From Coprothermobacteraceae bacterium (GTDB lineage Bacteria > Coprothermobacterota > Coprothermobacteria > Coprothermobacterales > Coprothermobacteraceae): a stretch of DNA of 64,000 bases. Every line of letters starts with the position of its first letter. Positions within the stretch are counted from its first letter, which is position 1. The notes beneath the pieces were generated by a model. The model made no database searches, was not told where the DNA came from, and saw nothing but the letters and a program-made list of their open reading frames with translations. Position numbers and translations under genes: made by a program. Of the stretch, positions 17,245 through 25,658 are shown piece by piece. Where the stretch lies: assembly GCA_013178255.1 (NCBI GenBank), contig JABLWY010000001.1, positions 62,001 through 126,000 on the forward strand, read 5' to 3'.

Positions 17245-18174
17245 TCATGTTTCGGTAACTGTGTACAAGGGCAGATCCAACCGCATCCCAACGCTATCCA
17301 AGGGCACGGTACTACCACACGCCCACAAAACTTCCAGAGGGATGTTGAGCCACCTAGCTAGGTTGAGTATGCCATCCTTGAGCAAGGTAGCACTTCCTAT
17401 AAGATTACTATCCTCGTATGCCGCTCCCTTCTCTACCCTTATGTGCCTACCTCCAATGGTGTAAGTTCCCTCCTCCAAGCCCATAACCTCAGTGCCGTCA
17501 GACACGAAGACCACCCGATCGAAACCCTTCGCCTTCAAGGTGACCCCAATGATGGCGGGGTGCACGTGGACACCGTCCACGATGATTTCGGCAAAAGCAT
17601 CTGAATACAATGTGGCGCCTATGGGGCCAGGCTCTCGATGATGGAAGAACCTCATGGCGTTGTAAAGGTGCGTGACGCGCTTTACGCCCATGCCAAAAGC
17701 CCTCTGCATTTGCTCAAATGTGGCACCACTGTGGCCTATGCTCACAACAGCTCCGTGAGCAGCCAACCAATGCATCACCTCAAAAGCTCCTGGTGCCTCA
17801 GGAGCTAAGGTGACGATGAGTGGCAAACCCTCCGCTACTTTGAGCAATTTCTGCGCCCTTTCAATAGTTGGCTGTAGAATGTGCTGCACGGGTTGCGCCC
17901 CATGGAAGTCCGGGTTCAAAAACGGACCTTCGATGTGCACCCCAAGGATGCGTGCCTCTGAAGGAGACTGCCTGCGTGAAGCCTTGACTATCTCGCTCAC
18001 AGCGTACAGTATTTCATCCCATGACGCCGTGACCGTAGTGGGGAACCAACCGTACACACCATTCAACGCCAGGTACTCACCTATCTCCCTAATCTCGGGC
18101 AGACCCCTCATTACTGAACGCCCAATGGCACCATGCACGTGGGTGTCTACAAGGGCAGGCAGCCTCTTAATCAT
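17245..18174 (-). CDS. nagA: NagA-like N-acetylglucosamine-6-phosphate deacetylase, compact form
   Basis: A 309-residue amidohydrolase with the metal and catalytic residues of NagA: HVH at 12-14, Glu82 in HIEGPFLN, His148 in GHSGAT, His169 in THLYNAM, and Asp226 in VSDGTEVMG. It starts almost directly at the barrel (LPALVDTHVHG). Compared with usual NagA (about 380 residues) it lacks the N-terminal part of the beta-sandwich and the matching C-terminal part. The start is firm: AGGAGGGTGAC precedes the ATG. Substrate could differ from GlcNAc-6-P. Confidence 0.78.
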   Translation of the reverse strand: MIKRLPALVDTHVHGAIGRSVMRGLPEIREIGEYLALNGVYGWFPTTVTASWDEILYAVSEIVKASRRQSPSEARILGVHIEGPFLNPDFHGAQPVQHILQPTIERAQKLLKVAEGLPLIVTLAPEAPGAFEVMHWLAAHGAVVSIGHSGATFEQMQRAFGMGVKRVTHLYNAMRFFHHREPGPIGATLYSDAFAEIIVDGVHVHPAIIGVTLKAKGFDRVVFVSDGTEVMGLEEGTYTIGGRHIRVEKGAAYEDSNLIGSATLLKDGILNLARWLNIPLEVLWACGSTVPLDSVGMRLDLPLYTVTET

Positions 18175-18213
18175 GTCACCCTCCTATCGTCTTATAAAAC
18201 CCGCTTAACACAA

Positions 18214-18243
18214 ATTATACGGTATCTTAAATGTTGGTACCAA
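18214..18243 (-). promoter_or_regulatory. Promoter for the nagA-like gene cluster
   Basis: On the minus strand TTGGTA (18238-18243) and a perfect TATAAT (18214-18219) are 18 bp apart, overlapping the end of the lapA-like gene. The expected start is near 18207, about 33 nt before the NagA-like ATG. It would start a unit nagA - unknown - nitrilase. Confidence 0.6.
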
Positions 18244-18553
18244 ACTTGTTCTCGCCGCTATTACCTTCTGGCACATTGGACCCAGCGGAGCCCTTTAGGG
18301 CTTCAAGTTGGTTGCTGATTTCTTTGAGCTCATCCCGCAGCTTCTTAATCAGGCGCCCTCTCTTGTTGTAGTACGGCAACGATAGCAGTAGCCCAATGAC
18401 TATGCCCGTCAACATGGAGATCACTAATACCAACGCCACAGACCCCTGGAATGACCAAAAGAAAAAGTTAATGTTCAGTGGAGCAGTATTCTGCACTCCA
18501 AAGACCACTGCCAAGACGAGGACCACAAGGACTGAGATTATGTTTCCTGTCAT
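18227..18553 (-). CDS. LapA-family (DUF1049) membrane protein
   Basis: A 108-residue protein with the DUF1049 layout: a first membrane helix ending in VQNTAPLNINFFFWSFQG, a second helix (LVLVISMLTGIVIGLLLSLP), then a charged coiled-coil tail (RLIKKLRDELKEISNQLEAL). In other bacteria the family (YciS/LapA) assists lipopolysaccharide assembly or regulation, but the role here is open. The ATG at 18553 follows a GGGGGGTG ribosome site; it lies 30 bp after pcp. Confidence 0.8.
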   Translation of the reverse strand: MTGNIISVLVVLVLAVVFGVQNTAPLNINFFFWSFQGSVALVLVISMLTGIVIGLLLSLPYYNKRGRLIKKLRDELKEISNQLEALKGSAGSNVPEGNSGENKFGTNI

Positions 18554-18582
18554 AATACACCCCCCACCATAAGTTCTGTGTT

Positions 18583-19218
18583 TCAAAGAAACACTACCCC
18601 TTTTCTTGCTACATATGTTAAGACAGCACTTAGAACGTCCCTGAGGTACCCGTACTCCACCCAAGGCCTTGGATTGACTTGACCAAGCTGTTGCTCCCTT
18701 ATGTATGGCACGTGTATGAATCCGTGGATAAACGGGAAGCCGTGTATCTCACGAAACCTAGAGACAGCGTAGAATACTTCGTTGCACACGTAGGTGCCGG
18801 CGCTGTACGAAACGAAGGCAGGTAACCCCCGTTCCAACAGAGCCGCAGTAAGCTCATGCACGGATAACGTGGAGACGTAGGCTGCAGGACCATCCGACGC
18901 CAGCGGTACGCCCTTAGGTTGGTTTCCTGCGTTGTCGGGAATAGGGTAGTCGGCGACATTAACAGCGTATTTTTCAGGGGTGACTGCCGTTCTGCCGCCT
19001 GCCTGGCCAAGGCTTATTACTGCGGTGGGGCGTAGGTCTTCCATCACCGAGCACAGCTTTTCTGCTGCATGTCGATGCACTACGGGCAATACTATGCCTA
19101 CCACTTCAAAACCCGCCGCCACAGTTCCTGAGAAGTCTTTCACCAATTGCTCAGTGGGGTTAATCGAATCGCCCCCAAAGGGTTCAAAACCAGAGATAAC
19201 TATTCTGGGCGTCAACAC
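18583..19218 (-). CDS. pcp: Pyroglutamyl-peptidase I (pyrrolidone-carboxylate peptidase)
   Basis: A 211-residue Pcp with the catalytic triad Glu82 (TPEKYAVN), Cys145 (GTYVCNEVFY) and His169 (FIHVPY). The FEPFGGDSINPT start and SLGQAGGR block are diagnostic. It removes N-terminal 5-oxoproline from peptides in the cytosol. The released 5-oxoproline can be hydrolysed by the PxpABC enzyme encoded at 60204-62764. It lies 1 bp after the epimerase gene. Confidence 0.94.
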   Translation of the reverse strand: MLTPRIVISGFEPFGGDSINPTEQLVKDFSGTVAAGFEVVGIVLPVVHRHAAEKLCSVMEDLRPTAVISLGQAGGRTAVTPEKYAVNVADYPIPDNAGNQPKGVPLASDGPAAYVSTLSVHELTAALLERGLPAFVSYSAGTYVCNEVFYAVSRFREIHGFPFIHGFIHVPYIREQQLGQVNPRPWVEYGYLRDVLSAVLTYVARKGVVFL

Positions 19219-19219
19219 A

Positions 19220-20164
19220 TTACACCTTTTCCAGGAACCATTGCACTGTCAGTGCCAGGCCTTCCTCCAAGGTATGCGAAGGAGCCCAACCTAAATCTGC
19301 CCGTGCTTTGTCGTAACTTAGAGCGCTCCGCTGCAACTCACCCGGTATGGCTGGCCCGTGCAGTTCCTGAGCCTCACAACCAAGCAACTGGGCAATAGTC
19401 CTGAAAATCTGGTTTACACTAGTCTCGCGCGCTGTCCCTATGTTATATACGCCCGTAGCGTGGCTAAAAGCTGCTTTAAGGTTGGCTTCCACCACGTCCT
19501 GCACATATACAAAGTCCCTGGTTTGTGTGCCGTCGCCGTTTATAATAGGTGTCTCTCCTGCTAACATTTTCTCAATGAATATGGCAACTACACCTGCTTC
19601 CCCCTTGGTGCTCTGCCTCGGCCCGTACACGTTGCTGTACCTTAAAGCGACCCACGGAAGTTGGTGCACTTCACCAAAGAAGTACAAATACTTCTCTACG
19701 GCAAACTTTGCAATCCCATATGGGGACAATGGCCGCGGTTCCACGGTTTCAGGGGTAGGGATCACATCTACGTCTCCGTAAATAGCTCCCCCGGTCGATG
19801 AAAAGACGAACTTGACCTTTGACACGTCCTCAGCAGTTTCAACCAAGCTCTGCAACACATTCAAGCTGCCTAGCACGTTTATGCTTGCATCTTCAACAGG
19901 TTGAGCAATGCTCTTACGAACGTTTATTTGAGCAGCTAAGTGGAACACGTAGTCAGGTTTGAACTCTGCTATCAGTTTCTTCATTTCGGGGCTCCGTATA
20001 TCCATGCAAACGAATTCGGCGGCCGGGTTAACGTTGGAAGAATCACCCGTAGTCAGATTATCCACTACCAATACCCTGAATCCCTCACGAAGTAGCCTAT
20101 CGGTCAAGTGACTCCCGATGAAACCCGCCCCGCCTGTAACCAAGGCTCTCTTCTGATCGGCCAT
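19220..20164 (-). CDS. galE: NAD-dependent epimerase, probably UDP-glucose 4-epimerase
   Basis: A 314-residue short-chain epimerase. It has the NAD loop TGGAGFIGSHL, the catalytic Ser/Thr region FSSTGGAIYG, YxxxK in YGIAKFAVE, and a C-terminal substrate domain with NGDGTQTRDFVYVQDVV. The length and motifs match bacterial GalE. Together with galK and galT in this window it would complete the Leloir pathway, but a related UDP-sugar epimerase is possible. GGAGGTG precedes the ATG. Confidence 0.85.
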   Translation of the reverse strand: MADQKRALVTGGAGFIGSHLTDRLLREGFRVLVVDNLTTGDSSNVNPAAEFVCMDIRSPEMKKLIAEFKPDYVFHLAAQINVRKSIAQPVEDASINVLGSLNVLQSLVETAEDVSKVKFVFSSTGGAIYGDVDVIPTPETVEPRPLSPYGIAKFAVEKYLYFFGEVHQLPWVALRYSNVYGPRQSTKGEAGVVAIFIEKMLAGETPIINGDGTQTRDFVYVQDVVEANLKAAFSHATGVYNIGTARETSVNQIFRTIAQLLGCEAQELHGPAIPGELQRSALSYDKARADLGWAPSHTLEEGLALTVQWFLEKV

Positions 20165-20213
20165 GCTGCACCTCCAAAGCGTTTAGCCGCTGATGTCACT
20201 GCATCCCATAATC

Positions 20214-20227
20214 ATTCTAAGCCACAA
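20214..20227 (-). promoter_or_regulatory. Promoter-like motif upstream of galE
   Basis: On the minus strand it reads TTGTGGCTTAGAAT, ending in the -10-like TAGAAT. The same 14-mer with one C-to-T change occurs upstream of the phosphoribosyltransferase gene at 21758-21771. No good -35 is present. The rest of the 117-bp gap shows nothing else. Confidence 0.4.
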
Positions 20228-20281
20228 GCTCATCTCGCCCCAGCAGACTCCAACAGAACCAGAGGGCAGAGCCAATGTCAG

Positions 20282-21085
20282 TTAACACGCGCTAGATGTC
20301 TGTGTGGCTAACCTGTATGCCAGATAAGCGATGCCACCGCCGATGATGGCTACAGCAAACTCTAGGAGAGGGATACTAGTTAGAATCCCTCTTTGGTATA
20401 GGACGGCGGGGAAGTCCACTATTGCGTGCAGTAACACAGCGAGAAGAAAGTAACGAAATTGCCTCGTCTTGATGGCATGAAACACGATTACACTTAAAGC
20501 TATTTGAATGACCAAAGCTATCAAACGCTCAAAGGTACCCCACAGGAGAGAGGACCAGTGTTGGCTTATCAATTGCTGCAAAGATTGCACATAGACTTCA
20601 CGTTGCGCCTCAGGCAATTTTCCCAGTATTTGAGATATGCGTCCGCTGTTGATGTAAAAGGATGCTGTGAGTGCGTTAACGTACGCGACAGCGCCCATCA
20701 AGATGCACTCTAGGCCACCGTGGCCGTCCCCGTACGAGAGAGCAGTGTCGTAGGAGTCGCCGGAACTCGCACGGAGTATCCTATATCCAACCAAACGGGC
20801 GGTTTCCTCAAACACGCCTGCCATTAAACCGCCATAAACCATGAAAACCCATACGTTCTGGTATATGGGAGATGCCGTCGGATCACGTCCGAGGATAAGA
20901 GCACTGGCAACGCGTTCTAGTATTAGGGCAAACAAGAAAAACATGAGGGCGCCTACTATGAAGGCACGCAAGTTGAAACGGTTTCGCCTGCCCAACCATG
21001 TAGACAAAACAAGCGGGGCGATAAAGCAGACTACAGCACCCAAGCCCATGACCAACAAGTGCGGCGCGGGAACGCGACCTTCCAA
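20282..21085 (-). CDS. YhfC-family intramembrane metalloprotease-like protein
   Basis: A 267-residue polytopic protein with about seven membrane spans. It carries the YhfC/CPBP-like motifs EExxR (GVFEETARLVGYR), GDGHGGLE, and a late HxxxD (LLHAIVDFPA). These match membrane-embedded glutamic-type proteases in general, but the substrate is unknown. TTG start with GGGGGG upstream. The phosphoribosyltransferase gene lies 13 bp upstream, so they are probably cotranscribed. Confidence 0.78.
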   Translation of the reverse strand: MEGRVPAPHLLVMGLGAVVCFIAPLVLSTWLGRRNRFNLRAFIVGALMFFLFALILERVASALILGRDPTASPIYQNVWVFMVYGGLMAGVFEETARLVGYRILRASSGDSYDTALSYGDGHGGLECILMGAVAYVNALTASFYINSGRISQILGKLPEAQREVYVQSLQQLISQHWSSLLWGTFERLIALVIQIALSVIVFHAIKTRQFRYFLLAVLLHAIVDFPAVLYQRGILTSIPLLEFAVAIIGGGIAYLAYRLATQTSSAC

Positions 21086-21098
21086 AGGAAGACCCCCC

Positions 21099-21740
21099 TT
21101 ACTTCGTGCCCCTATTCATGAGCATTTTCTTGACCTCAGCATCACTCACTTGGTCAAAGTTCCCGTAGAACTCGCCCACTGCAAAGAACTCCTTAGGACA
21201 TTCGAGGGCCACGAGCTCATCCACTGTAGGCGCAATCATTTCCTTTGCCTCCCTGGAAATGACAGGTACTGCCAATACGAGTTGTTTTACACCTTTCTTC
21301 CTCAGAAACTTTACGGCTGCCGACACTGTTGCGCCCGTAGCTACACCATCATCGGTCAAAACCACAATCTGGTTCTCCAAGTTTGAATAATCCAAAGAAC
21401 CCCTTACTAGTTCGAGCTGCCGTCTTAGTTCCACGAACTTATGCTTACGTGCTTCTTCAATGTACTCGTCGCTAATCTGATATGCGTTCTTCACTTCCCG
21501 AACCACGGATACGCTACCGTCTGGAGCCACAGCACCTACAGCCAGCTCAGGGTCAAAGGGCGCGCCTATTTTCTTGATCCCTAGTACGTCCCAGTTCACC
21601 GAAAGTTTCTTAGCTAAGTTCCGAGCGACCACAGCACCGCCTCGGAGGATGCCCACGACCACCACGTCGGGGTTCTTCAGGTAATGAAGAAGCTCGACAC
21701 CTAGCTTTTGACCCGCTTCTTCTCTGGAGGCAAACAACAC
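21099..21740 (-). CDS. Type I phosphoribosyltransferase-domain protein
   Basis: A 213-residue PRTase with the PRPP loop IVVLTDDGVATGATVSAAV and early VVGILRGGAVVARNLAKKL. The sequence fits the group often annotated as predicted phosphoribosyltransferase rather than Apt, Hpt or PyrE. The base is unknown. GTG start at 21740 after AAAGGGGGTGGC. First gene of the small unit with the YhfC-like gene. Confidence 0.82.
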   Translation of the reverse strand: MLFASREEAGQKLGVELLHYLKNPDVVVVGILRGGAVVARNLAKKLSVNWDVLGIKKIGAPFDPELAVGAVAPDGSVSVVREVKNAYQISDEYIEEARKHKFVELRRQLELVRGSLDYSNLENQIVVLTDDGVATGATVSAAVKFLRKKGVKQLVLAVPVISREAKEMIAPTVDELVALECPKEFFAVGEFYGNFDQVSDAEVKKMLMNRGTK

Positions 21741-21757
21741 GCCACCCCCTTTGTTGT

Positions 21758-21771
21758 ATTCTAAACCACAA
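21758..21771 (-). promoter_or_regulatory. Promoter-like motif upstream of the phosphoribosyltransferase gene
   Basis: On the minus strand it reads TTGTGGTTTAGAAT and ends 17 bp before the GTG start. It shares 13 of 14 bases with the motif upstream of galE (20214-20227). TAGAAT is a plausible -10. The remaining part of the 138-bp gap to nadC shows only a weak hairpin near 21830-21850. Confidence 0.4.
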
Positions 21772-21878
21772 AGCGAGTGTTGACCCCCTATGAAAACATC
21801 GGCTTCAGCTAGAAAGGCGTATGCCTAGGTCGAAAGCAAGTCTTCGCTTGTCGAGTGTAGAACCGTGCATATCAGTAA

Positions 21879-22745
21879 CTAAATCCAATTTTCTTGAAGC
21901 TCTAGGCTGATGTCCAACACCCTCACACTATGGGTCAGTTCGCCAACGCTTATCAAATCGACGCCCGTGCTCGCCACTCTTATCACTGTGTCCAACGTGA
22001 TACCGCCTGATGCCTCAATAAGGATGTGTGGACTAACAGACCGGATGCGCCTTACAGCTTCAGTCAAGTCGTTCACGCCCATGTTGTCCAACATGATGAT
22101 GTCGACATCAGCTTCCAGAGCCTCATCCAATTCAGCAAGACTCTGCACCTCAACTTCAATTTTCCGAGTAAAAGAAACTTTCCTTCTTACGGCATCCACA
22201 GCAGGTTTCACGCCACCAGCAGCGCGTATGTGGTTGTCCTTTATTAGGACTGCATCATCGAGGCCGAACCGGTGATTAACGCCACCGCCAACCCGCACAG
22301 CGTACTTATCAAGATAGCGCAGACCCGGCACGGTTTTTCTCGTGTCACATATCCGCACTCCGTAGGGTGCGACAGCGCGTACGAACTTTGAAGTCAACGT
22401 GGCGATTCCGCTCATCCTCTGTAGGAAATTCAAAGCAACCCGTTCACCAGAAAGAATGGACTGAACAGGGCCATTTACTTCTATGATTCTGTCGCCTTTC
22501 TTAACCGTGGCTCCTTCCGAAACCATAAGTTCTACTGATATGGAGGGGTCAAGGATGTGGTACACGAGTTCCACTACGGGCAAACCCGCTACGACGCCAT
22601 CATCCTTTACTACAAAGAACCCAAAACCCCTTTCGTCTTTAAAAATCGCCTCGCTGGTGATGTCTCCGTTGCCTATGTCCTCTTGCAGTGCAAGCTTGAC
22701 CAAAGGCTCCGCAATCCGCGCGTTGAAACCAAAATCACCAGTCAT
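21879..22745 (-). CDS. nadC: Quinolinate phosphoribosyltransferase (nicotinate-nucleotide pyrophosphorylase)
   Basis: A 288-residue NadC that converts quinolinate and PRPP to nicotinate mononucleotide. The active-site arginine/lysine blocks are present: CDTRKTVPGLRYLDKYAV, GGGVNHRFGL, and DAVLIKDNHI, followed by EVEVQSLAE, IMLDNM and EASGGI. The ATG at 22745 fits GGAGGGTGGAG upstream and overlaps nadB by 11 bp. Last gene of the nad operon. Confidence 0.95.
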   Translation of the reverse strand: MTGDFGFNARIAEPLVKLALQEDIGNGDITSEAIFKDERGFGFFVVKDDGVVAGLPVVELVYHILDPSISVELMVSEGATVKKGDRIIEVNGPVQSILSGERVALNFLQRMSGIATLTSKFVRAVAPYGVRICDTRKTVPGLRYLDKYAVRVGGGVNHRFGLDDAVLIKDNHIRAAGGVKPAVDAVRRKVSFTRKIEVEVQSLAELDEALEADVDIIMLDNMGVNDLTEAVRRIRSVSPHILIEASGGITLDTVIRVASTGVDLISVGELTHSVRVLDISLELQENWI

Positions 22746-24321
22746 AAGACTCCACCCTCCCCACTTCGACTTCCCTATTGCCTCTCTTCGAAAGCACCAA
22801 GTGCTTGGTATAAGCGTCACGAGCAGATGGAAAGTCTGTCCTGTAGTGTGCCCCCCTAGACTCTTGTCTCCACAACGCTGCCTCGGTCATCAGCAGAGCC
22901 ACGAGAATGTGGTTCGTGGCTTCCCAGGTTGTCCTCGCTAAATCCATGCTCGCGACTTGTCTTAGCAACGACTGCAAACTCTCCCATGTTTCGAAGAGCA
23001 AAGTCTCGTTGCGTTCCATACCCAGGCCTTTTTGGACTAACCACTTGATCTCTCTGACCAACCTGGTGTCCGTTGCGTTGTCAAACAAAGGCATCTTCTT
23101 TTGCGGTGAAGGGTATCTATCGCTACTCCTGCCAGATATGTCTTCGGCAACGCGATACCCAAATACCAACCCTTCCAATAGGGAGTTGCTAGCAAGCCTG
23201 TTGGCACCGTGCACGTATGTGCAAGCTGTTTCGCCCACAGCGTACAAACCCGGCAACGAAGTCCGCCCCATCAAGTCTGTCTTGACGCCTCCCATGAAGT
23301 AATGAGCACCTGGTGCAACAGGCACCAGGTCACTGAACGGATCCAAACCTCGTTCCCTTATGCGCTCAATGATGTTGGGGAACCTGCGTTCCAGCTTACT
23401 CCTACCTACAGGCCTGAGGTCCAGATACACACAACCTACTTGGGTTCTTTTCATCTCCCCGAGAATGGCCCTGCCAACAACGTCTCGAGGCGCCAGCTCC
23501 TTGAGAGGATGGTAGCGCTCCATAAATCTTTCCCCATAAGCATTAACCAAAATAGCGCCTTCTCCACGCACAGCCTCTGTGATTAGGAACGTAGACCCAT
23601 CAGCCGCATAAAAAAGAGTTGGATGAAACTGAACAAACTCCATGTCAGTCACTTCAGCTCCTGCTCTGTACGCCAGCGCGATGCCATCACCCGTAGCCAC
23701 TGCTGGATTGCTCGTAAATTCGTACAGACCGCCCACGCCCCCCGTTGCCAACACTACCCAAGGCGCCCAAACATCCCAGACCTCTCCAGTAGCGTTTAGT
23801 AACCTTACACCCTCTACGCGTTCTTCAACCAATAGGTCAAGTACATAAGCATTTTCCAAGAAGAAAAGGTTGTCCCGTCCCTTGGCTATACTGTACAGTG
23901 CATGCCAAAGCTCTTTCCCAGTAGCGTCACCGCCAGCGTGCAGTATGCGTGGCCTGCTATGAGCACCTTCCAAGCCAAAGGCGAGCACACTATCATTCTT
24001 ATCGAAAGGAATGCCCCATTCTATGAGGTCTCTTACTCTTGATACCCCTTCTCTGGCAAGAACTCTAGCAGCTTCAAGGGAAGAAAGCCCGTCGCCGGCT
24101 TTCACAGTGTCAGTAGCGTGTGCCTCTGGGCTATCGCCCTCCGACAGAGCTACCGCCACACCCCCTTGCGCTAAATAAGTGGCATTATCCGCCAACGAAC
24201 TCTTGGAAACTATGACGATGTTAAGAGACTTAGGCAGGTACAGAGCAGTCGTGAGTCCTGCAATGCCACTACCGACTATGACTACATCCACACTTTTGGG
24301 CAAAACGCCTTCGCGGGGCAT
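22735..24321 (-). CDS. nadB: L-aspartate oxidase NadB
   Basis: A 528-residue flavoprotein of the succinate dehydrogenase/fumarate reductase family. It has the FAD motif VIVGSGIAGLTTALYL, ALSEGDSPEAHATDTVKAGDGL, and the substrate block HPTLFY with EAVRGEGAILVN. It oxidises aspartate to iminoaspartate, which NadA uses; in an anaerobe the electron acceptor is probably fumarate. It lies 5 bp after nadA and overlaps nadC. Confidence 0.95.
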   Translation of the reverse strand: MPREGVLPKSVDVVIVGSGIAGLTTALYLPKSLNIVIVSKSSLADNATYLAQGGVAVALSEGDSPEAHATDTVKAGDGLSSLEAARVLAREGVSRVRDLIEWGIPFDKNDSVLAFGLEGAHSRPRILHAGGDATGKELWHALYSIAKGRDNLFFLENAYVLDLLVEERVEGVRLLNATGEVWDVWAPWVVLATGGVGGLYEFTSNPAVATGDGIALAYRAGAEVTDMEFVQFHPTLFYAADGSTFLITEAVRGEGAILVNAYGERFMERYHPLKELAPRDVVGRAILGEMKRTQVGCVYLDLRPVGRSKLERRFPNIIERIRERGLDPFSDLVPVAPGAHYFMGGVKTDLMGRTSLPGLYAVGETACTYVHGANRLASNSLLEGLVFGYRVAEDISGRSSDRYPSPQKKMPLFDNATDTRLVREIKWLVQKGLGMERNETLLFETWESLQSLLRQVASMDLARTTWEATNHILVALLMTEAALWRQESRGAHYRTDFPSARDAYTKHLVLSKRGNREVEVGRVESYDW

Positions 24322-24326
24322 GATTA

Positions 24327-25262
24327 CTAAGGCTTCACTTCAAGCATGGCGCGCAATGCCCTCCGAGCCCTGTCTATGATTTCTCCTGGAAGGTCTATCT
24401 GGGGCTGCCTAGATAGCAATGCGGCATAAACCTTCTCCAACGTGTTTTTCTTCATGTTAGGGCACACCATCTTGGGGGATGCCAAGTAAAGCTGCTTGTT
24501 CGGTGCAACTTTTCTTAATGCGTGCATCACACCCTCCTCCGTGCCCACGATGAACTCGTCCTTCTCACTATCAGCTATATGTCCTATTATTTGCGACGTA
24601 CTACCAATGAAATCCGCTAGCGCTTGTACCTCTGGAACACATTCCGGATGGACCACGACTTCAGCTCTTGGGTGCAATCCTTTCATTTGCGCAACTTCTT
24701 CAGCGCTCACCAGATGATGGGTAGGGCAGAAACCATCCCATATAAACACCTTCTTCTCAGGAACGCGCCTTTCGACAAAAGCACCAAGATTGCGGTCAGG
24801 CACGAAGATGATTCCTTGGTGAGGTAAACTGCGAACTACCCGAACCGCGTTGCTGGACGTACAACAGATATCGCTGACAGCTTTTACCTCAGCCGACGTG
24901 TTTACATAGCTAACCACAGCTGCTCGAGGGTGCACCTCTTTAAGCTTCAACACCTGTTCAGCTGTTATGGTATCTGCCAGCGGGCATCCAGCATTCAGAT
25001 CAGGCACCAAGACAAGTTTCTGGGGAGCTAGTATCTTCACTGTCTCTGCCATGAACCTAACGCCAGCCACTAGTATTACATTAGCCTCTGAGGCTGCCGC
25101 ATATTGGGCCATAGCCAATGAGTCGCCTACGAAATCAGCTATGTCCTGGACCTCAGGTCTCTGGTAATTGTGAGCTAGAATGACTGCTTTGGAAGTACGC
25201 TTCAACTCCTCTATCGCCCGTACTAGATCTGTCTGTTCCAACTGTGGTTTCACCTCTGACAC
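24327..25262 (-). CDS. nadA: Quinolinate synthase NadA
   Basis: A 311-residue NadA that condenses iminoaspartate with dihydroxyacetone phosphate. The three [4Fe-4S] ligands are Cys93 (AGCPLADT), Cys179 (WDGFCPTH) and Cys267 (MVCPNMKK). The AHNYQRPEVQDIADFVGDS start is diagnostic. First gene of nadA-nadB-nadC. A GTG at 25262 is the annotated start but lacks a clear ribosome site; GTG three codons later is an alternative. No NAD-type riboswitch or NrtR/NiaR box was recognised upstream. Confidence 0.95.
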   Translation of the reverse strand: MSEVKPQLEQTDLVRAIEELKRTSKAVILAHNYQRPEVQDIADFVGDSLAMAQYAAASEANVILVAGVRFMAETVKILAPQKLVLVPDLNAGCPLADTITAEQVLKLKEVHPRAAVVSYVNTSAEVKAVSDICCTSSNAVRVVRSLPHQGIIFVPDRNLGAFVERRVPEKKVFIWDGFCPTHHLVSAEEVAQMKGLHPRAEVVVHPECVPEVQALADFIGSTSQIIGHIADSEKDEFIVGTEEGVMHALRKVAPNKQLYLASPKMVCPNMKKNTLEKVYAALLSRQPQIDLPGEIIDRARRALRAMLEVKP

Positions 25263-25349
25263 ATTTTACTCTACTCAACGGCACTACGCTTGGTTAATAT
25301 TAAGAATATAGGAAGACTCTGTGTTCTAACGACTGTGGGAGGTGCTGCT

Positions 25350-25586
25350 ATGGAAACATTGGCTAAAGCCCTCATAGTATGGGGATTGATCATAACGATG
25401 GTAGGGGCTGTTCTCTGGCTGTCAAGCCACCTCTTGGGTGGCCGCATACCCTTTGGGCACTTACCCGGCGACATATACATAAAGCGCGATAATTTCGTAT
25501 TTTACGCACCTATAGTCTCGTTTCTATTGATAAGCATCATTGCCACATTGGTCATCAACATTATTGCTAGAATCTTTCACCGATGA
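25350..25586 (+). CDS. Small DUF2905 membrane protein
   Basis: A 78-residue protein with two membrane helices separated by GGRIPFGHLPGDIYIKRDNF, the DUF2905 signature. Function unknown. The ATG at 25350 follows GGGAGGTG; an in-frame upstream extension has no ribosome site and lacks family similarity. It is divergent from nadA and convergent with the PIG-L gene. Confidence 0.88.
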   Translation: METLAKALIVWGLIITMVGAVLWLSSHLLGGRIPFGHLPGDIYIKRDNFVFYAPIVSFLLISIIATLVINIIARIFHR

Positions 25587-25658
25587 GGAACACAAGAACA
25601 CATCCTACGCTTTGAGGGTTTATAACTGCGTAGCCATCAAGAAGTAATGCCATGAGCT

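Noticed and set aside
17245-18174. NagA-like gene as a truncated pseudogene
   Set aside because: All catalytic residues are intact, the frame is open, and a strong ribosome site and promoter precede it.
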